Source: an uncultured Burkholderiales bacterium (GTDB lineage: Bacteria; Pseudomonadota; Gammaproteobacteria; Burkholderiales; Burkholderiaceae_C). From it: a stretch of 8,665 bases of DNA. This document shows positions 1 through 6,470 of this stretch, in pieces. The stretch spans positions 1 through 8,665 of the forward strand of contig CALCBL010000300.1 of NCBI GenBank assembly GCA_937897495.1, read 5' to 3'. How positions within the stretch are numbered: the stretch's first letter is position 1; each line of letters opens with the position of its first letter. A model generated the notes under the pieces. The model was given only the letters and a program-made list of their open reading frames with translations. It made no database searches and was not told where the DNA came from. A program made the position numbers and the translations under genes.

Positions 1-867
1 GTGGCCATCACGGACTTCATGCAAATGATTATTTTGGTTGTAGGCCTGGCGGTACTGGCGGTGTATGCCGGTGATCAAGCCGGTGGTGCAGACAAAGTCA
101 TCGCCTTGGCCGTCAGCCAAGACCTGTTCAAGTTTTTGCCTGAGCCCAACATGAAAGACATTTTGTTTTTCTTGGCGGCTGCCATCACCATCATGTTTGG
201 CTCCATTCCGCAACAAGACGTTTTTCAGCGTGTCATGTCGGCCAACAGTTTGAATGCCGCCACCAAGGGCCCCATCATTGGCGGCATTTGCTACATTTTG
301 TTTGCGTTTGTGCCCATGTTTTTGGTGGTCAGTGCGCTGATCATCATGCCCGAGCAGGCAGCCCAGCTCATTGAAGAAGATCCTCAAAAGGTTTTGCCAA
401 CTTTGGTCATGACACAAATGCCATTTATCATGCAAGTGCTGTTTTTTGGCGCTTTGTTATCGGCCATCAAGTCGTGTGCATCTGCCACTTTGCTGGCGCC
501 CAGCGTCACATTCACTGAAAACATTTGGCGACAGTTTTTTCCGCACCAAGGCGACAAACAGTCCTTGTTGGCCATGCGCGTCACAGTTTTGGTGTTCAGC
601 GCCTTGGTCTTGTTGTATGCCATTCAAATGCAAGGCAGTTCCATTTATGAAATGGTTTCTGGTGCTTACCAAGTAACCTTGGTCGGAGCCTTCATACCCT
701 TGCTCTTTGGTCTCTATTGGGCAAAAGCCACCACCCAAGGTGCTATTTTGTCTATCGCGTTCGGATTGTCGACATGGCTTTTATTGCTCATGACTCCCGC
801 AGGTGAAGAATTTCCTGCCCAGTTGGCGGGTGTTTTGGCCAGCTTGGCGGGTGACCCCCGCAGGTGA
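1..867 (+). CDS. Sodium:solute symporter (SSS/SLC5-like), 5' truncated by window edge, C-terminus frameshifted
   Basis: Inner-membrane secondary transporter that would import a solute with Na+; the substrate cannot be told from this part. The frame is open from base 1, so the GTG there is probably an internal valine and the true start lies before the window. Hydrophobic segments fall at about residues 6-24, 53-69, 92-117, 140-165, 189-208, 221-244 and 248-266 of the visible part, as in the later helices of the family. The stretch SAIKSCASATLLAPS (about 154-168) resembles the Ser-rich helix that lines the second Na+ site in SSS proteins. After residue 264 the reading frame enters a 61-bp tandem duplication, shifts, and ends in DPRR with a TGA at 865-867. 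The natural last helix (QLAGVLASLAGMLIGSL) and tail are therefore lost from this product. Family assignment is firm; whether the gene is truly broken or misassembled is open. Confidence 0.85.
   Translation: MAITDFMQMIILVVGLAVLAVYAGDQAGGADKVIALAVSQDLFKFLPEPNMKDILFFLAAAITIMFGSIPQQDVFQRVMSANSLNAATKGPIIGGICYILFAFVPMFLVVSALIIMPEQAAQLIEEDPQKVLPTLVMTQMPFIMQVLFFGALLSAIKSCASATLLAPSVTFTENIWRQFFPHQGDKQSLLAMRVTVLVFSALVLLYAIQMQGSSIYEMVSGAYQVTLVGAFIPLLFGLYWAKATTQGAILSIAFGLSTWLLLLMTPAGEEFPAQLAGVLASLAGDPRR
791..851 (+). repeat. 61-bp tandem direct repeat, copy 1
   Basis: This copy begins TGACTCCCGC and ends TTGGCGGG. It matches bases 852-912 at 59 of 61 positions; the central 53 bases (796-848 against 857-909) are identical. 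In the symporter frame it encodes MTPAGEEFPAQL followed by AGVLASLAG. The unit length is not a multiple of three, so the duplication causes the frameshift. Confidence 0.95.
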
Positions 868-912
868 AGAATTTCCTGCCCAGTTGGCGGGTGTTTTGGC
901 CAGCTTGGCAGG
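852..912 (+). repeat. 61-bp tandem direct repeat, copy 2
   Basis: This copy begins TGACCCCCGC and ends TTGGCAGG. It differs from copy 1 at two positions: T795 against C856, and G849 against A910. Both differences are synonymous when each copy is read in its proper symporter frame (ACT/ACC for Thr, GCG/GCA for Ala). Confidence 0.95.
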
Positions 913-994
913 CATGCTCATAGGCTCCTTGGCTCCGCAAGTCATGAAAAACAAGCACGGCGCCCACCATGTTTTGCAAGGGACCCACCTATAA
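868..994 (+). pseudogene. Out-of-frame 3' remnant of the sodium:solute symporter gene
   Basis: In the +2 frame the second repeat copy and the sequence after it encode the expected end of the symporter: a last membrane helix (…LASLAGMLIGSLAPQVM) followed by a short basic tail NKHGAHHVLQGTHL and a TAA at 992-994. Deleting one 61-base copy would join this directly to the upstream frame at residue 264. An independent small gene is unlikely, because the only upstream ATG (803) in this frame lies inside the repeat and would first read repeat sequence in the wrong frame. Confidence 0.7.
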
Positions 995-995
995 T
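990..995 (+). promoter_or_regulatory. Possible -10 element (TATAAT) before the FmdB gene
   Basis: A perfect TATAAT overlaps the end of the original symporter frame. No convincing -35 hexamer lies 16-18 bases upstream and there is no extended TGn. The match may be chance, although the spacing would give a transcript start near 1002 and a leader of about 30 bases for the gene at 1032. Confidence 0.25.
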
Positions 996-1030
996 TGAAG
1001 GTTTTGTGATTGCCAAGCGAGAACCTTCAA
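995..1030 (+). repeat. 9-bp perfect inverted repeat abutting the FmdB start codon
   Basis: The arms TTGAAGGTT (995-1003) and AACCTTCAA (1022-1030) are perfect reverse complements around an 18-base loop; a G-U and a U-A pair could extend the stem inward. The right arm ends one base before the ATG at 1032, so in RNA the hairpin would bury the ribosome-binding region. There is no T-run after it, so it does not look like an intrinsic terminator. Confidence 0.5.
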
Positions 1031-1031
1031 C

Positions 1032-1376
1032 ATGCCCATCTACGCCTACAAGTGTGAATCCTGTGGCCATGCCAAGGATGTTTTGCAAAAGATGTCAGAT
1101 GACCCCCTGACAAAATGCCCTTCCTGTGGTTCGCCTACTTTCAATAAACAACTGACAGCCGCTGGTTTCCAGCTCAAGGGCTCAGGTTGGTACGCCACTG
1201 ATTTCAAAGGTGGGTCGTCCGGCACTTCCGCGCCAGCTACTGCAGACGCAGTCAGTGCAAGTCCTGCTGACGCTGGCGCTGCCAAGCCGTCAGATGCTGG
1301 CGGTGCAAAGCCAGCCGGTGAATCAAGTACCCCATCAGCGTCTGCTGCATGTGCCGCTTCATGCGCTTGCCATTGA
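1032..1376 (+). CDS. FmdB-family zinc-ribbon protein
   Basis: Small putative zinc-binding protein of 114 residues. It opens with the family signature MPIYAYKCESCGH and has paired cysteines C8/C11 and C29/C32 (CPSCG), which form a zinc ribbon, followed by the conserved GSGWYATDFK (about 50-59). From about residue 60 the protein becomes Ala/Ser/Gly/Pro-rich low-complexity sequence ending in CAASCACH (C107, C111, C113, H114), a possible second metal-binding tip. Members are named after FmdB, a supposed regulator of formamidase genes, but a role is not well established. The start is set by the conserved N-terminus; only a weak GAG (1019-1021) precedes it. Its TGA (1374-1376) overlaps the Shine-Dalgarno sequence of the next gene, so the two are probably translated together. 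Confidence 0.9.
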   Translation: MPIYAYKCESCGHAKDVLQKMSDDPLTKCPSCGSPTFNKQLTAAGFQLKGSGWYATDFKGGSSGTSAPATADAVSASPADAGAAKPSDAGGAKPAGESSTPSASAACAASCACH

Positions 1377-1379
1377 GGT
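1375..1379 (+). promoter_or_regulatory. Shine-Dalgarno GAGGT for the DUF502 gene, overlapping the FmdB stop
   Basis: GAGGT begins within the TGA stop of the FmdB gene and sits eight bases before ATG 1387. It decides the DUF502 start and implies translational coupling. Confidence 0.7.
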
Positions 1380-1386
1380 TCCCAAA

Positions 1387-2052
1387 ATGAATTTGAAAAT
1401 TCGCCATTACTTGTTGACTGGCCTTCTGGTGTGGTTGCCCATGGGTGTGACGGTATGGTTGCTAACCTGGTTGGTGGGCACCATGGACGGCATTTTCTTG
1501 GCCGTTTTAGGCGCCCTCGATGCCGTGATTCCCGGTATTCACAGCGTGGCGGAGTCATTGCGACACATGCCCGGTCTGGGGGTGATTTTGGTGGCCCTTG
1601 TGATCTATTTCACGGGTTTGTTTGTGACCAATATTTTTGGTCAATGGTTGCTGCGTCAGTGGTCCAAGGTCATTACTCGAATTCCAGTGGTGAACAGCAT
1701 CTACTCCAGCGTGAAGCAAGTGGCAGACACTTTGTTTTCAGGCAGTGGCAATGCTTTTTCGAAAGCCCTTTTGGTGCAATACCCTCATCAAGGCTCTTGG
1801 ACCATTGCATTTTTAACGGGTGCGCCGAGTGGTCAAGTGGCCCGCCACTTACCCAGCGATTGCGTGAGCGTGTATGTGCCCACCACGCCCAACCCAACCT
1901 CTGGTTTCTTTCTCATCATGCCCAAAGCCAACGTGGTGGAGTTGGACATGAGCGTGGACGATGCCCTCAAGTACATCATCTCAATGGGTGTGGTGGTGCC
2001 AGGCGGCCCCGATGCCTTGCCAGTCAAAGCAGAGACCTCTCCATCCGTTTGA
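1387..2052 (+). CDS. DUF502 family inner-membrane protein
   Basis: Membrane protein of 221 residues and unknown function. After a short basic start (MNLKIRHYLL) it has two membrane helices at about 8-30 and 62-84, then a soluble C-terminal part with RIPVVNSIYSSVKQV (about 98-112) and VPTTPNPTSGFF (about 164-175), both typical of DUF502. The length fits the family. I chose ATG 1387 because GAGGT (1375-1379) lies eight bases upstream and because the protein then begins just before the first helix. The frame is open back to 1210, but that part overlaps the FmdB gene and looks nothing like DUF502. The FmdB-DUF502-aspS order is one I recognise from Burkholderiales and suggests co-transcription, though no functional link is known. 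Confidence 0.9.
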   Translation: MNLKIRHYLLTGLLVWLPMGVTVWLLTWLVGTMDGIFLAVLGALDAVIPGIHSVAESLRHMPGLGVILVALVIYFTGLFVTNIFGQWLLRQWSKVITRIPVVNSIYSSVKQVADTLFSGSGNAFSKALLVQYPHQGSWTIAFLTGAPSGQVARHLPSDCVSVYVPTTPNPTSGFFLIMPKANVVELDMSVDDALKYIISMGVVVPGGPDALPVKAETSPSV

Positions 2053-2073
2053 ATTGGCTGAATGCCAACTGAT

Positions 2074-2085
2074 TTTCAATTGAAA
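2074..2085. repeat. 12-bp perfect palindrome upstream of aspS
   Basis: TTTCAATTGAAA reads the same on both strands and lies 11 bases before the aspS ATG. It could be an operator half-site pair or chance in an AT-rich spacer. A weak 5-bp stem (2054-2058 with 2064-2068) lies just upstream, without a good T-run. Confidence 0.3.
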
Positions 2086-2096
2086 GAACTTTTCCC

Positions 2097-3896
2097 ATGT
2101 CAATGCGTTCACACTACTGCGGTCTTGTTACCGAAGCCCTGATGGGCCAAACCGTCAGCTTGTGCGGCTGGGTCAATCGCCGTCGTGACCACGGTGGCGT
2201 GATCTTCGTTGACGTGCGTGATCGCGAAGGCTATGTGCAAGTGGTGTGCGACCCCGACCGCGCCGACATGTTCAAAACCGCTGAAGGTTTGCGCAATGAG
2301 TTTTGCATCCAGATCAAAGGCTTGGTGCGTGCCCGCCCTGAAGGCACCACCAACGACGGTCTCAAAAGTGGCAAGATTGAAATTTTGTGCCACGAACTCA
2401 CGGTGCTGAATCCGTCAGTCACGCCCCCTTTCTTGCTTGACGACGACAACCTGTCAGAAACCACGCGCCTCACACACCGAGTGCTCGATCTGCGCCGTCC
2501 TTACATGCAAAACAACCTCATGCTGCGCTACAAGGTGGCCATGGAAACCCGTAAGTTTTTGGATGAGCATGGGTTCATTGACATTGAAACGCCCATGCTG
2601 ACCAAGAGCACGCCAGAAGGTGCGCGCGATTACTTGGTGCCCAGTCGTGTGCACGATGGCCATTTCTTTGCGCTGCCACAATCGCCCCAGTTGTTCAAGC
2701 AATTGCTCATGGTGGCCGGCTACGACCGCTACTACCAAATCACCAAGTGCTTCCGCGACGAAGACTTGCGCGCTGACCGTCAGCCAGAATTTACCCAGAT
2801 TGACATTGAAACGTCCTTCTTGGGCGAACAAGAAATTCGGGACATGTTCCAAGAAATGATCAAGCAGATTTTTTCCAAAGTCTTGAGCATTGATTTGGGA
2901 AATTTCCCCGTCATGGCCTACTCAGAAGCCATGTACCGCTTCGGCTCAGACAAGCCCGACTTGCGAGTGAAACTCGAATTCACTGAACTGACGGACATCA
3001 TGGGCGATGTCGACTTTAAAGTATTCAGCACACCCGCCACCACCCCAGGTGGCCGCGTGGTGGCATTGCGCGTGCCGGGCGGCTCCGAAATCAGCCGCGG
3101 TGAAATCGATGGCTACACCGAGTTTGTCAAAATTTATGGTGCCAAAGGCTTGGCTTGGATCAAGGTCAATGAAGTGGCCAAAGGCCGTGACGGTTTGCAA
3201 AGCCCCATCGTGAAGAATTTGCACGATGCCGCCATTGCCGAAATTCTGAAACGCACCAACGCCCAAGACGGCGACATTTTGTTCTTCGGTGCCGACAAAG
3301 CCAAAGTGGTCAACGATGGCATCGGCGCATTGCGCCTCAAAATTGGCCACAGCGAATTTGCCAAAAAATCGGGCTTGTTCGAAAACCGTTGGGCACCGAT
3401 GTGGGTGGTCGACTTCCCCATGTTCGAGTTCGACGAAGAATCACAGCGCTACACCGCTGTGCACCATCCTTTTACCGCGCCCAAAGACGGTCACGAAGAC
3501 TGGATGGTCACAGCCCCCGAGAAGTGCATTGCCAAAGGCTATGACATGGTCTTGAACGGCTGGGAAATTGGCGGTGGTTCGGTGCGTATTCACCGCGCAG
3601 ATGTACAGCAAAAAGTATTTGATGCCTTGAAAATCACGCCGGATGAAGCACAACTCAAATTTGGTTTCTTGCTCGATGCGCTGCAGTATGGCGCGCCACC
3701 CCACGGTGGTTTGGCCTTCGGCTTAGACCGCATCATCACTCTGATGACGGGCGCAGACTCTATTCGAGATGTGATTGCTTTCCCCAAAACACAACGCGCT
3801 CAATGCTTGCTCACACAAGCGCCAAGCCCCGTGGACGAAAAGCAATTGCGCGAACTGCACATTCGGGTGCGCAACCCAGATGTCGTGAAGGCCTAA
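2097..3896 (+). CDS. aspS: Aspartyl-tRNA synthetase, bacterial type (probably non-discriminating Asp/Asn)
   Basis: Cytoplasmic class IIb synthetase of 599 residues that charges tRNA-Asp with aspartate using ATP. Order of parts: an N-terminal OB-fold anticodon-binding domain (about 1-110, with [20 protein letters not shown]); the catalytic core with the aspartate loop [14 protein letters not shown] (171-184); motif 2 beginning [14 protein letters not shown] (219-232); a GAD insertion domain (about 290-430); and motif 3 GGLAFGLDR (537-545). Length and layout match bacterial AspRS. H32 (RDHGG) and G83 (RPEGT) correspond to positions reported to relax anticodon recognition in the Pseudomonas aeruginosa enzyme, so it may also mischarge tRNA-Asn for GatCAB amidation. 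ATG 2097 gives the usual MSMRSHYCG start; ATG 2103 is the alternative. The ribosome site is weak (GAAAGA, 2082-2087). It closes the FmdB-DUF502-aspS group. Confidence 0.98.
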   Translation: MSMRSHYCGLVTEALMGQTVSLCGWVNRRRDHGGVIFVDVRDREGYVQVVCDPDRADMFKTAEGLRNEFCIQIKGLVRARPEGTTNDGLKSGKIEILCHELTVLNPSVTPPFLLDDDNLSETTRLTHRVLDLRRPYMQNNLMLRYKVAMETRKFLDEHGFIDIETPMLTKSTPEGARDYLVPSRVHDGHFFALPQSPQLFKQLLMVAGYDRYYQITKCFRDEDLRADRQPEFTQIDIETSFLGEQEIRDMFQEMIKQIFSKVLSIDLGNFPVMAYSEAMYRFGSDKPDLRVKLEFTELTDIMGDVDFKVFSTPATTPGGRVVALRVPGGSEISRGEIDGYTEFVKIYGAKGLAWIKVNEVAKGRDGLQSPIVKNLHDAAIAEILKRTNAQDGDILFFGADKAKVVNDGIGALRLKIGHSEFAKKSGLFENRWAPMWVVDFPMFEFDEESQRYTAVHHPFTAPKDGHEDWMVTAPEKCIAKGYDMVLNGWEIGGGSVRIHRADVQQKVFDALKITPDEAQLKFGFLLDALQYGAPPHGGLAFGLDRIITLMTGADSIRDVIAFPKTQRAQCLLTQAPSPVDEKQLRELHIRVRNPDVVKA

Positions 3897-3903
3897 ACCA
3901 AGC

Positions 3904-3928
3904 AAAAAGCCGCTTCAGCGGCTTTTTT
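3904..3928. terminator. Bidirectional intrinsic terminator between aspS and the methyltransferase gene
   Basis: GCCGC (3909-3913) pairs with GCGGC (3918-3922) around a TTCA loop. Five A residues precede the stem and six T residues follow it, so either strand yields a GC stem followed by a U-run. It starts eight bases past the aspS stop and five bases past the stop of the convergent methyltransferase gene, serving both. Confidence 0.9.
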
Positions 3929-3932
3929 CATA

Positions 3933-5138
3933 TCAGGCTGCGCTTAAGCGCCACAAAGAAGTTAACTCTGCAGCCCGTGCCGCATGCAAGGGGTCTGTTT
4001 CGTCTTGAGCTTTTTTGTGCTCGGCTTTGATGTCTGTTTTACTGATGACCTTCAAGCCACCGGCTGCAATCCATTCTTCCAGTTCTGCGCGAGTGCGCAG
4101 GCCCAAGTGTTCTGCCAAGTCTGACAAGATCAACCAGCCTTCACCTTTGGGCGCTAGGTGTGCGGCCAAGCCTGCCAGGAAGCCCTTGAGCATGCCACTG
4201 TTCTCGTCGTAGATGGCACGCTCGATGGGCGCGCTGGCGCGTGCAGGCAGCCAGGGTGGGTTGCACACGATCAGAGGCGCTTTGCCTTCAGGAAAGAGAT
4301 CGGTTTGAGTTAACTCGACTTTGCTGTTGAGGCCCAGACGCTGAATATTTTCTTTGGCACAAGCCATGGCACGTGGGTCAAGGTCGGTGCCGACAACACG
4401 TTTGACCCCGCGTTTGGCCAACACGGCAGACAGCACGCCCGTTCCCACGCCGATGTCAAAAGCCAGCTCTGAGCTGGGCAAGGGCGCCTCAAGCACCAGT
4501 TGAATGTATTCGCCCCGCACCGGTGAGAACACGCCATAACTTGGGTGAATGCGGTTGTTGGGAGCGCTTCCTAGCGCCGAAATTTCCATGCCCTTTTGAT
4601 GCCACTCATGCGCACCCACCAAGCCCAGCAATTCGCGCAGAGAGGCCACACAGCCTGTTGTGCCTGCGGGTCCCCAAGCTTCGTTCATGGCGCTGCGCCA
4701 ATCGGGCGCTCGCCGAAGGCTGATCTGCCGGTCTGGATTGACTTGAATCAAGATCATGCTCAATGTGCGTGCACGTTGTGATTGCGCCTGACGGTGCAGG
4801 TGGAAATTTTCTGCGGGGGTGTGACTGACCTCAGGATGCGTTTTGGAGGTTCGGCGGATTTTTTTGGGAGCATCGCAGCGCCTGGCCAAGGCTTGCAACA
4901 GGAGCCTTGCATTTTGGAAATCACCCCGCCACAGCATGCCGGTACCCGCGCACGCCAATCTGTAGGCGCTGTCAGCACTGAGGGTGTCGTCTGCCAAAAC
5001 AACCCGCTTGGGGGCTACCGCGCTGCGCTCGCTACGCCATTCGTCCTCACAGGCGTGGCCATTTTCTTGCCATGCGATGGAAGTCGCAACGGTTTTCATT
5101 GAGGCGTCATGAAGGTTCAGGGGGTGAGTACTTTGCAT
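3933..5138 (-). CDS. Class I SAM-dependent methyltransferase (MTS/NPPW type)
   Basis: Predicted to transfer a methyl group from S-adenosylmethionine; the substrate is unknown. Numbered from ATG 5138 (401 residues), the C-terminal half is a Rossmann methyltransferase: motif I DIGVGTG (228-234), the acidic TDLD loop (about 251-254), and NPPW (293-296). That last motif is shared with N-methylating enzymes such as RsmC/RlmG-type rRNA and PrmC-type glutamine methyltransferases. The first roughly 200 residues match no domain I recognise and include an Arg/Lys/His-rich stretch (about 86-125) that could touch nucleic acid. The start is uncertain: the frame opens at ATG 5201, with further ATGs at 5138 and 5099, none with a good ribosome site. 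I took 5138 because 5201 would overlap the nudB start. It lies opposite to its neighbours, converging on aspS and diverging from nudB. Confidence 0.85.
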   Translation of the reverse strand: MQSTHPLNLHDASMKTVATSIAWQENGHACEDEWRSERSAVAPKRVVLADDTLSADSAYRLACAGTGMLWRGDFQNARLLLQALARRCDAPKKIRRTSKTHPEVSHTPAENFHLHRQAQSQRARTLSMILIQVNPDRQISLRRAPDWRSAMNEAWGPAGTTGCVASLRELLGLVGAHEWHQKGMEISALGSAPNNRIHPSYGVFSPVRGEYIQLVLEAPLPSSELAFDIGVGTGVLSAVLAKRGVKRVVGTDLDPRAMACAKENIQRLGLNSKVELTQTDLFPEGKAPLIVCNPPWLPARASAPIERAIYDENSGMLKGFLAGLAAHLAPKGEGWLILSDLAEHLGLRTRAELEEWIAAGGLKVISKTDIKAEHKKAQDETDPLHAARAAELTSLWRLSAA

Positions 5139-5183
5139 GGCTTGATCATAGGTGCTTCTGGGACAATTGCCGAACAATTCCAA

Positions 5184-5191
5184 GAGGGAGG
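5184..5191 (+). promoter_or_regulatory. Strong Shine-Dalgarno (GAGGGAGG) for nudB
   Basis: GAGGGAGG ends eight bases before ATG 5200 and selects that start over the in-frame upstream ATG at 5152. It is the strongest ribosome-binding site in the window. Confidence 0.8.
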
Positions 5192-5199
5192 CAAAGTTC

Positions 5200-5682
5200 A
5201 TGCAGAATGAACAGGCAATGGACAGTCCTGCTTACAAAATTCCAGAATCGGTTTTGGTTGTGATTTACACAATCGAAGCCGAGGTTCTGCTCATTCGCAG
5301 AGCCGATGCGGGCACTTGGCAGTCCGTCACGGGCAGCAAAGATTTTGAAGAAGAGACTTGGCATCAGACCGCTTGCCGCGAGGTCATGGAAGAAACCGGC
5401 TTGCTTGCCACGCATTCTGAACATGAATTGACCGATTGGGCGCTTGAGAATATTTACGAAATTTACCCTGCCTGGCGTCATCGTTATGCACCTCATGTGA
5501 GCCACAACAAAGAACGTGTTTTTGGCTTGAAATTACCCAGTCAAATGCCTATTCAACTCAGCCCCGCAGAACACACAGCATACAAATGGCTGCCTTGGAA
5601 AGAGGCTGCCGATGCTTGTTTTTCGCCCTCCAACGCCGAGGCCATCTTGATGCTGCCCAGTTGGCTTGAAGGCCTGAGATGA
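5200..5682 (+). CDS. nudB: NudB-type Nudix hydrolase, dihydroneopterin triphosphate pyrophosphohydrolase
   Basis: Cytoplasmic enzyme of 160 residues that would cleave pyrophosphate from 7,8-dihydroneopterin triphosphate, the second step of folate synthesis after FolE. The Nudix box spans about 45-68 (WQSVTGSKD… then REVMEETGLL), with metal-binding glutamates E61, E64 and E65. There is one extra residue in its first part (G45-x6-E52 rather than x5), which moves nothing downstream. NudB-specific features outside the box are WQSVTGS (40-46), RHRYAP (93-98) and EHTAYKWL (124-131), which match the E. coli enzyme as I recall it. The start at 5200 is fixed by a strong ribosome site; ATG 5218 is less likely. 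In E. coli nudB also lies just downstream of aspS. Its TGA overlaps the next ATG (ATGA), so the next two genes are probably co-translated. Confidence 0.92.
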   Translation: MQNEQAMDSPAYKIPESVLVVIYTIEAEVLLIRRADAGTWQSVTGSKDFEEETWHQTACREVMEETGLLATHSEHELTDWALENIYEIYPAWRHRYAPHVSHNKERVFGLKLPSQMPIQLSPAEHTAYKWLPWKEAADACFSPSNAEAILMLPSWLEGLR

Positions 5683-6470
5683 AAACAGAAAAGTCTGCAT
5701 TTTTAAAAGTAGCCACTTACAACATCCACAAAGGTGTGCAAGGTTTCGGCCCCGCACGTCGCTTGGAAATTCACAACTTAGGTTTGGCCATCGAGCAATT
5801 GGACGCCGACATTGTGTGTTTGCAAGAGGTGAGAAAAGTACATCGACGCGAAGAAAAATACTTCAGGCATTGGCCAGAGCTGCCGCAAGCAGAGTTTTTA
5901 GCACCGCCTGGCTATGAGTCTATTTACAAAACCAATGCTTACACGCGGCATGGTGAACACGGCAATGCATTGCTGTCTCGCTGGCCAGTCATGTCGCATC
6001 GCCATGTCGATATCTCAGACCACCGGTTTGAGCAGCGCGGTCTGTTGCATGTCGAAATTCAGGTGGGAGAGGTGCGGCCTAAGTCTGAACTAAGGCCTCT
6101 ATTGGAAGACCTCTTGCCTCTCAATGTGCATGTGATTGTGGTGCATCTAGGCCTGATTCCGGCCAGCAGAGTGCGCCAAATTGAGCAGTTGCAACACTAC
6201 ATTGAACGAGAGGTCCCAAGCGATGCTCCCTTGCTGGTGGCAGGGGACTTCAATGACTGGGGAACACGCATTACCAACATGATGCGCGACCATCACTTGA
6301 GAGAGTACGAAGGCGCTAAACATGCCACATACCCCTCAAGATTGCCGATCGTTCAACTGGACCATGTCTATGCCAAAGGCTTAACGCCGGTCAGTCAAAT
6401 GGTGCCGCACGGCAAAATCTGGCGGCGCATGTCTGATCATTTGCCTTTGGTGGCGCAGTTTGATTTATGA
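5679..6470 (+). CDS. Endonuclease/exonuclease/phosphatase (EEP) family protein, YbhP-like
   Basis: Metal-dependent phosphodiesterase fold of 263 residues; the substrate (nucleic acid, phospholipid or another phosphoester) cannot be set from sequence. The EEP motifs appear in order: TYNIHKG (13-19, N15), LQEV (48-51, E50), GNALLSRWPV (95-104), VVHLGL (154-159), GDFND (189-193, D190 and N192), LDHVYAKG (227-234) and SDHLPLVAQF (252-261, D253/H254). All expected metal and catalytic residues are present. Relative to the core fold there is a charged loop at about 130-146 (GEVRPKSELRPLLEDLL). No signal peptide is visible. ATGA overlaps on both sides tie it to nudB and the cardiolipin synthase gene. 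A ybhP gene also sits next to clsB in E. coli, which favours a membrane-lipid-related role (inference). Confidence 0.88.
   Translation: MKTEKSAFLKVATYNIHKGVQGFGPARRLEIHNLGLAIEQLDADIVCLQEVRKVHRREEKYFRHWPELPQAEFLAPPGYESIYKTNAYTRHGEHGNALLSRWPVMSHRHVDISDHRFEQRGLLHVEIQVGEVRPKSELRPLLEDLLPLNVHVIVVHLGLIPASRVRQIEQLQHYIEREVPSDAPLLVAGDFNDWGTRITNMMRDHHLREYEGAKHATYPSRLPIVQLDHVYAKGLTPVSQMVPHGKIWRRMSDHLPLVAQFDL

Noticed and set aside
1..3. GTG at base 1 as the symporter start codon
   Set aside because: The frame is open to the window edge and the protein begins partway through a transporter; full SSS proteins have several more helices upstream.
803..994. Independent 63-residue gene MKNFLPSW…
   Set aside because: Its first part is repeat sequence read in the wrong frame and its second part is the displaced symporter C-terminus.
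1210..1386. Upstream extension of the DUF502 gene to ATG 1210
   Set aside because: It overlaps the FmdB gene in another frame and adds 59 residues without DUF502 character; ATG 1387 has a good ribosome site.
1046..1558. 170-residue open frame on the minus strand
   Set aside because: It lies antisense to the FmdB and DUF502 genes, has biased composition, matches no family I recognise, and looks like a shadow of the coding strand.
5163..5179. ACAATT direct repeat (11-bp spacing) in the nudB/methyltransferase spacer as an operator
   Set aside because: The six-base matches are short in an AT-rich spacer, with no supporting symmetry or clear promoter.
5152..5199. ATG 5152 as the nudB start
   Set aside because: It would place the strong GAGGGAGG ribosome site inside the gene; ATG 5200 sits eight bases after that site.
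5139..5201. ATG 5201 as the methyltransferase start
   Set aside because: It has no ribosome site and would overlap the nudB start on the other strand, leaving no room for divergent promoters; it is kept only as an alternative.
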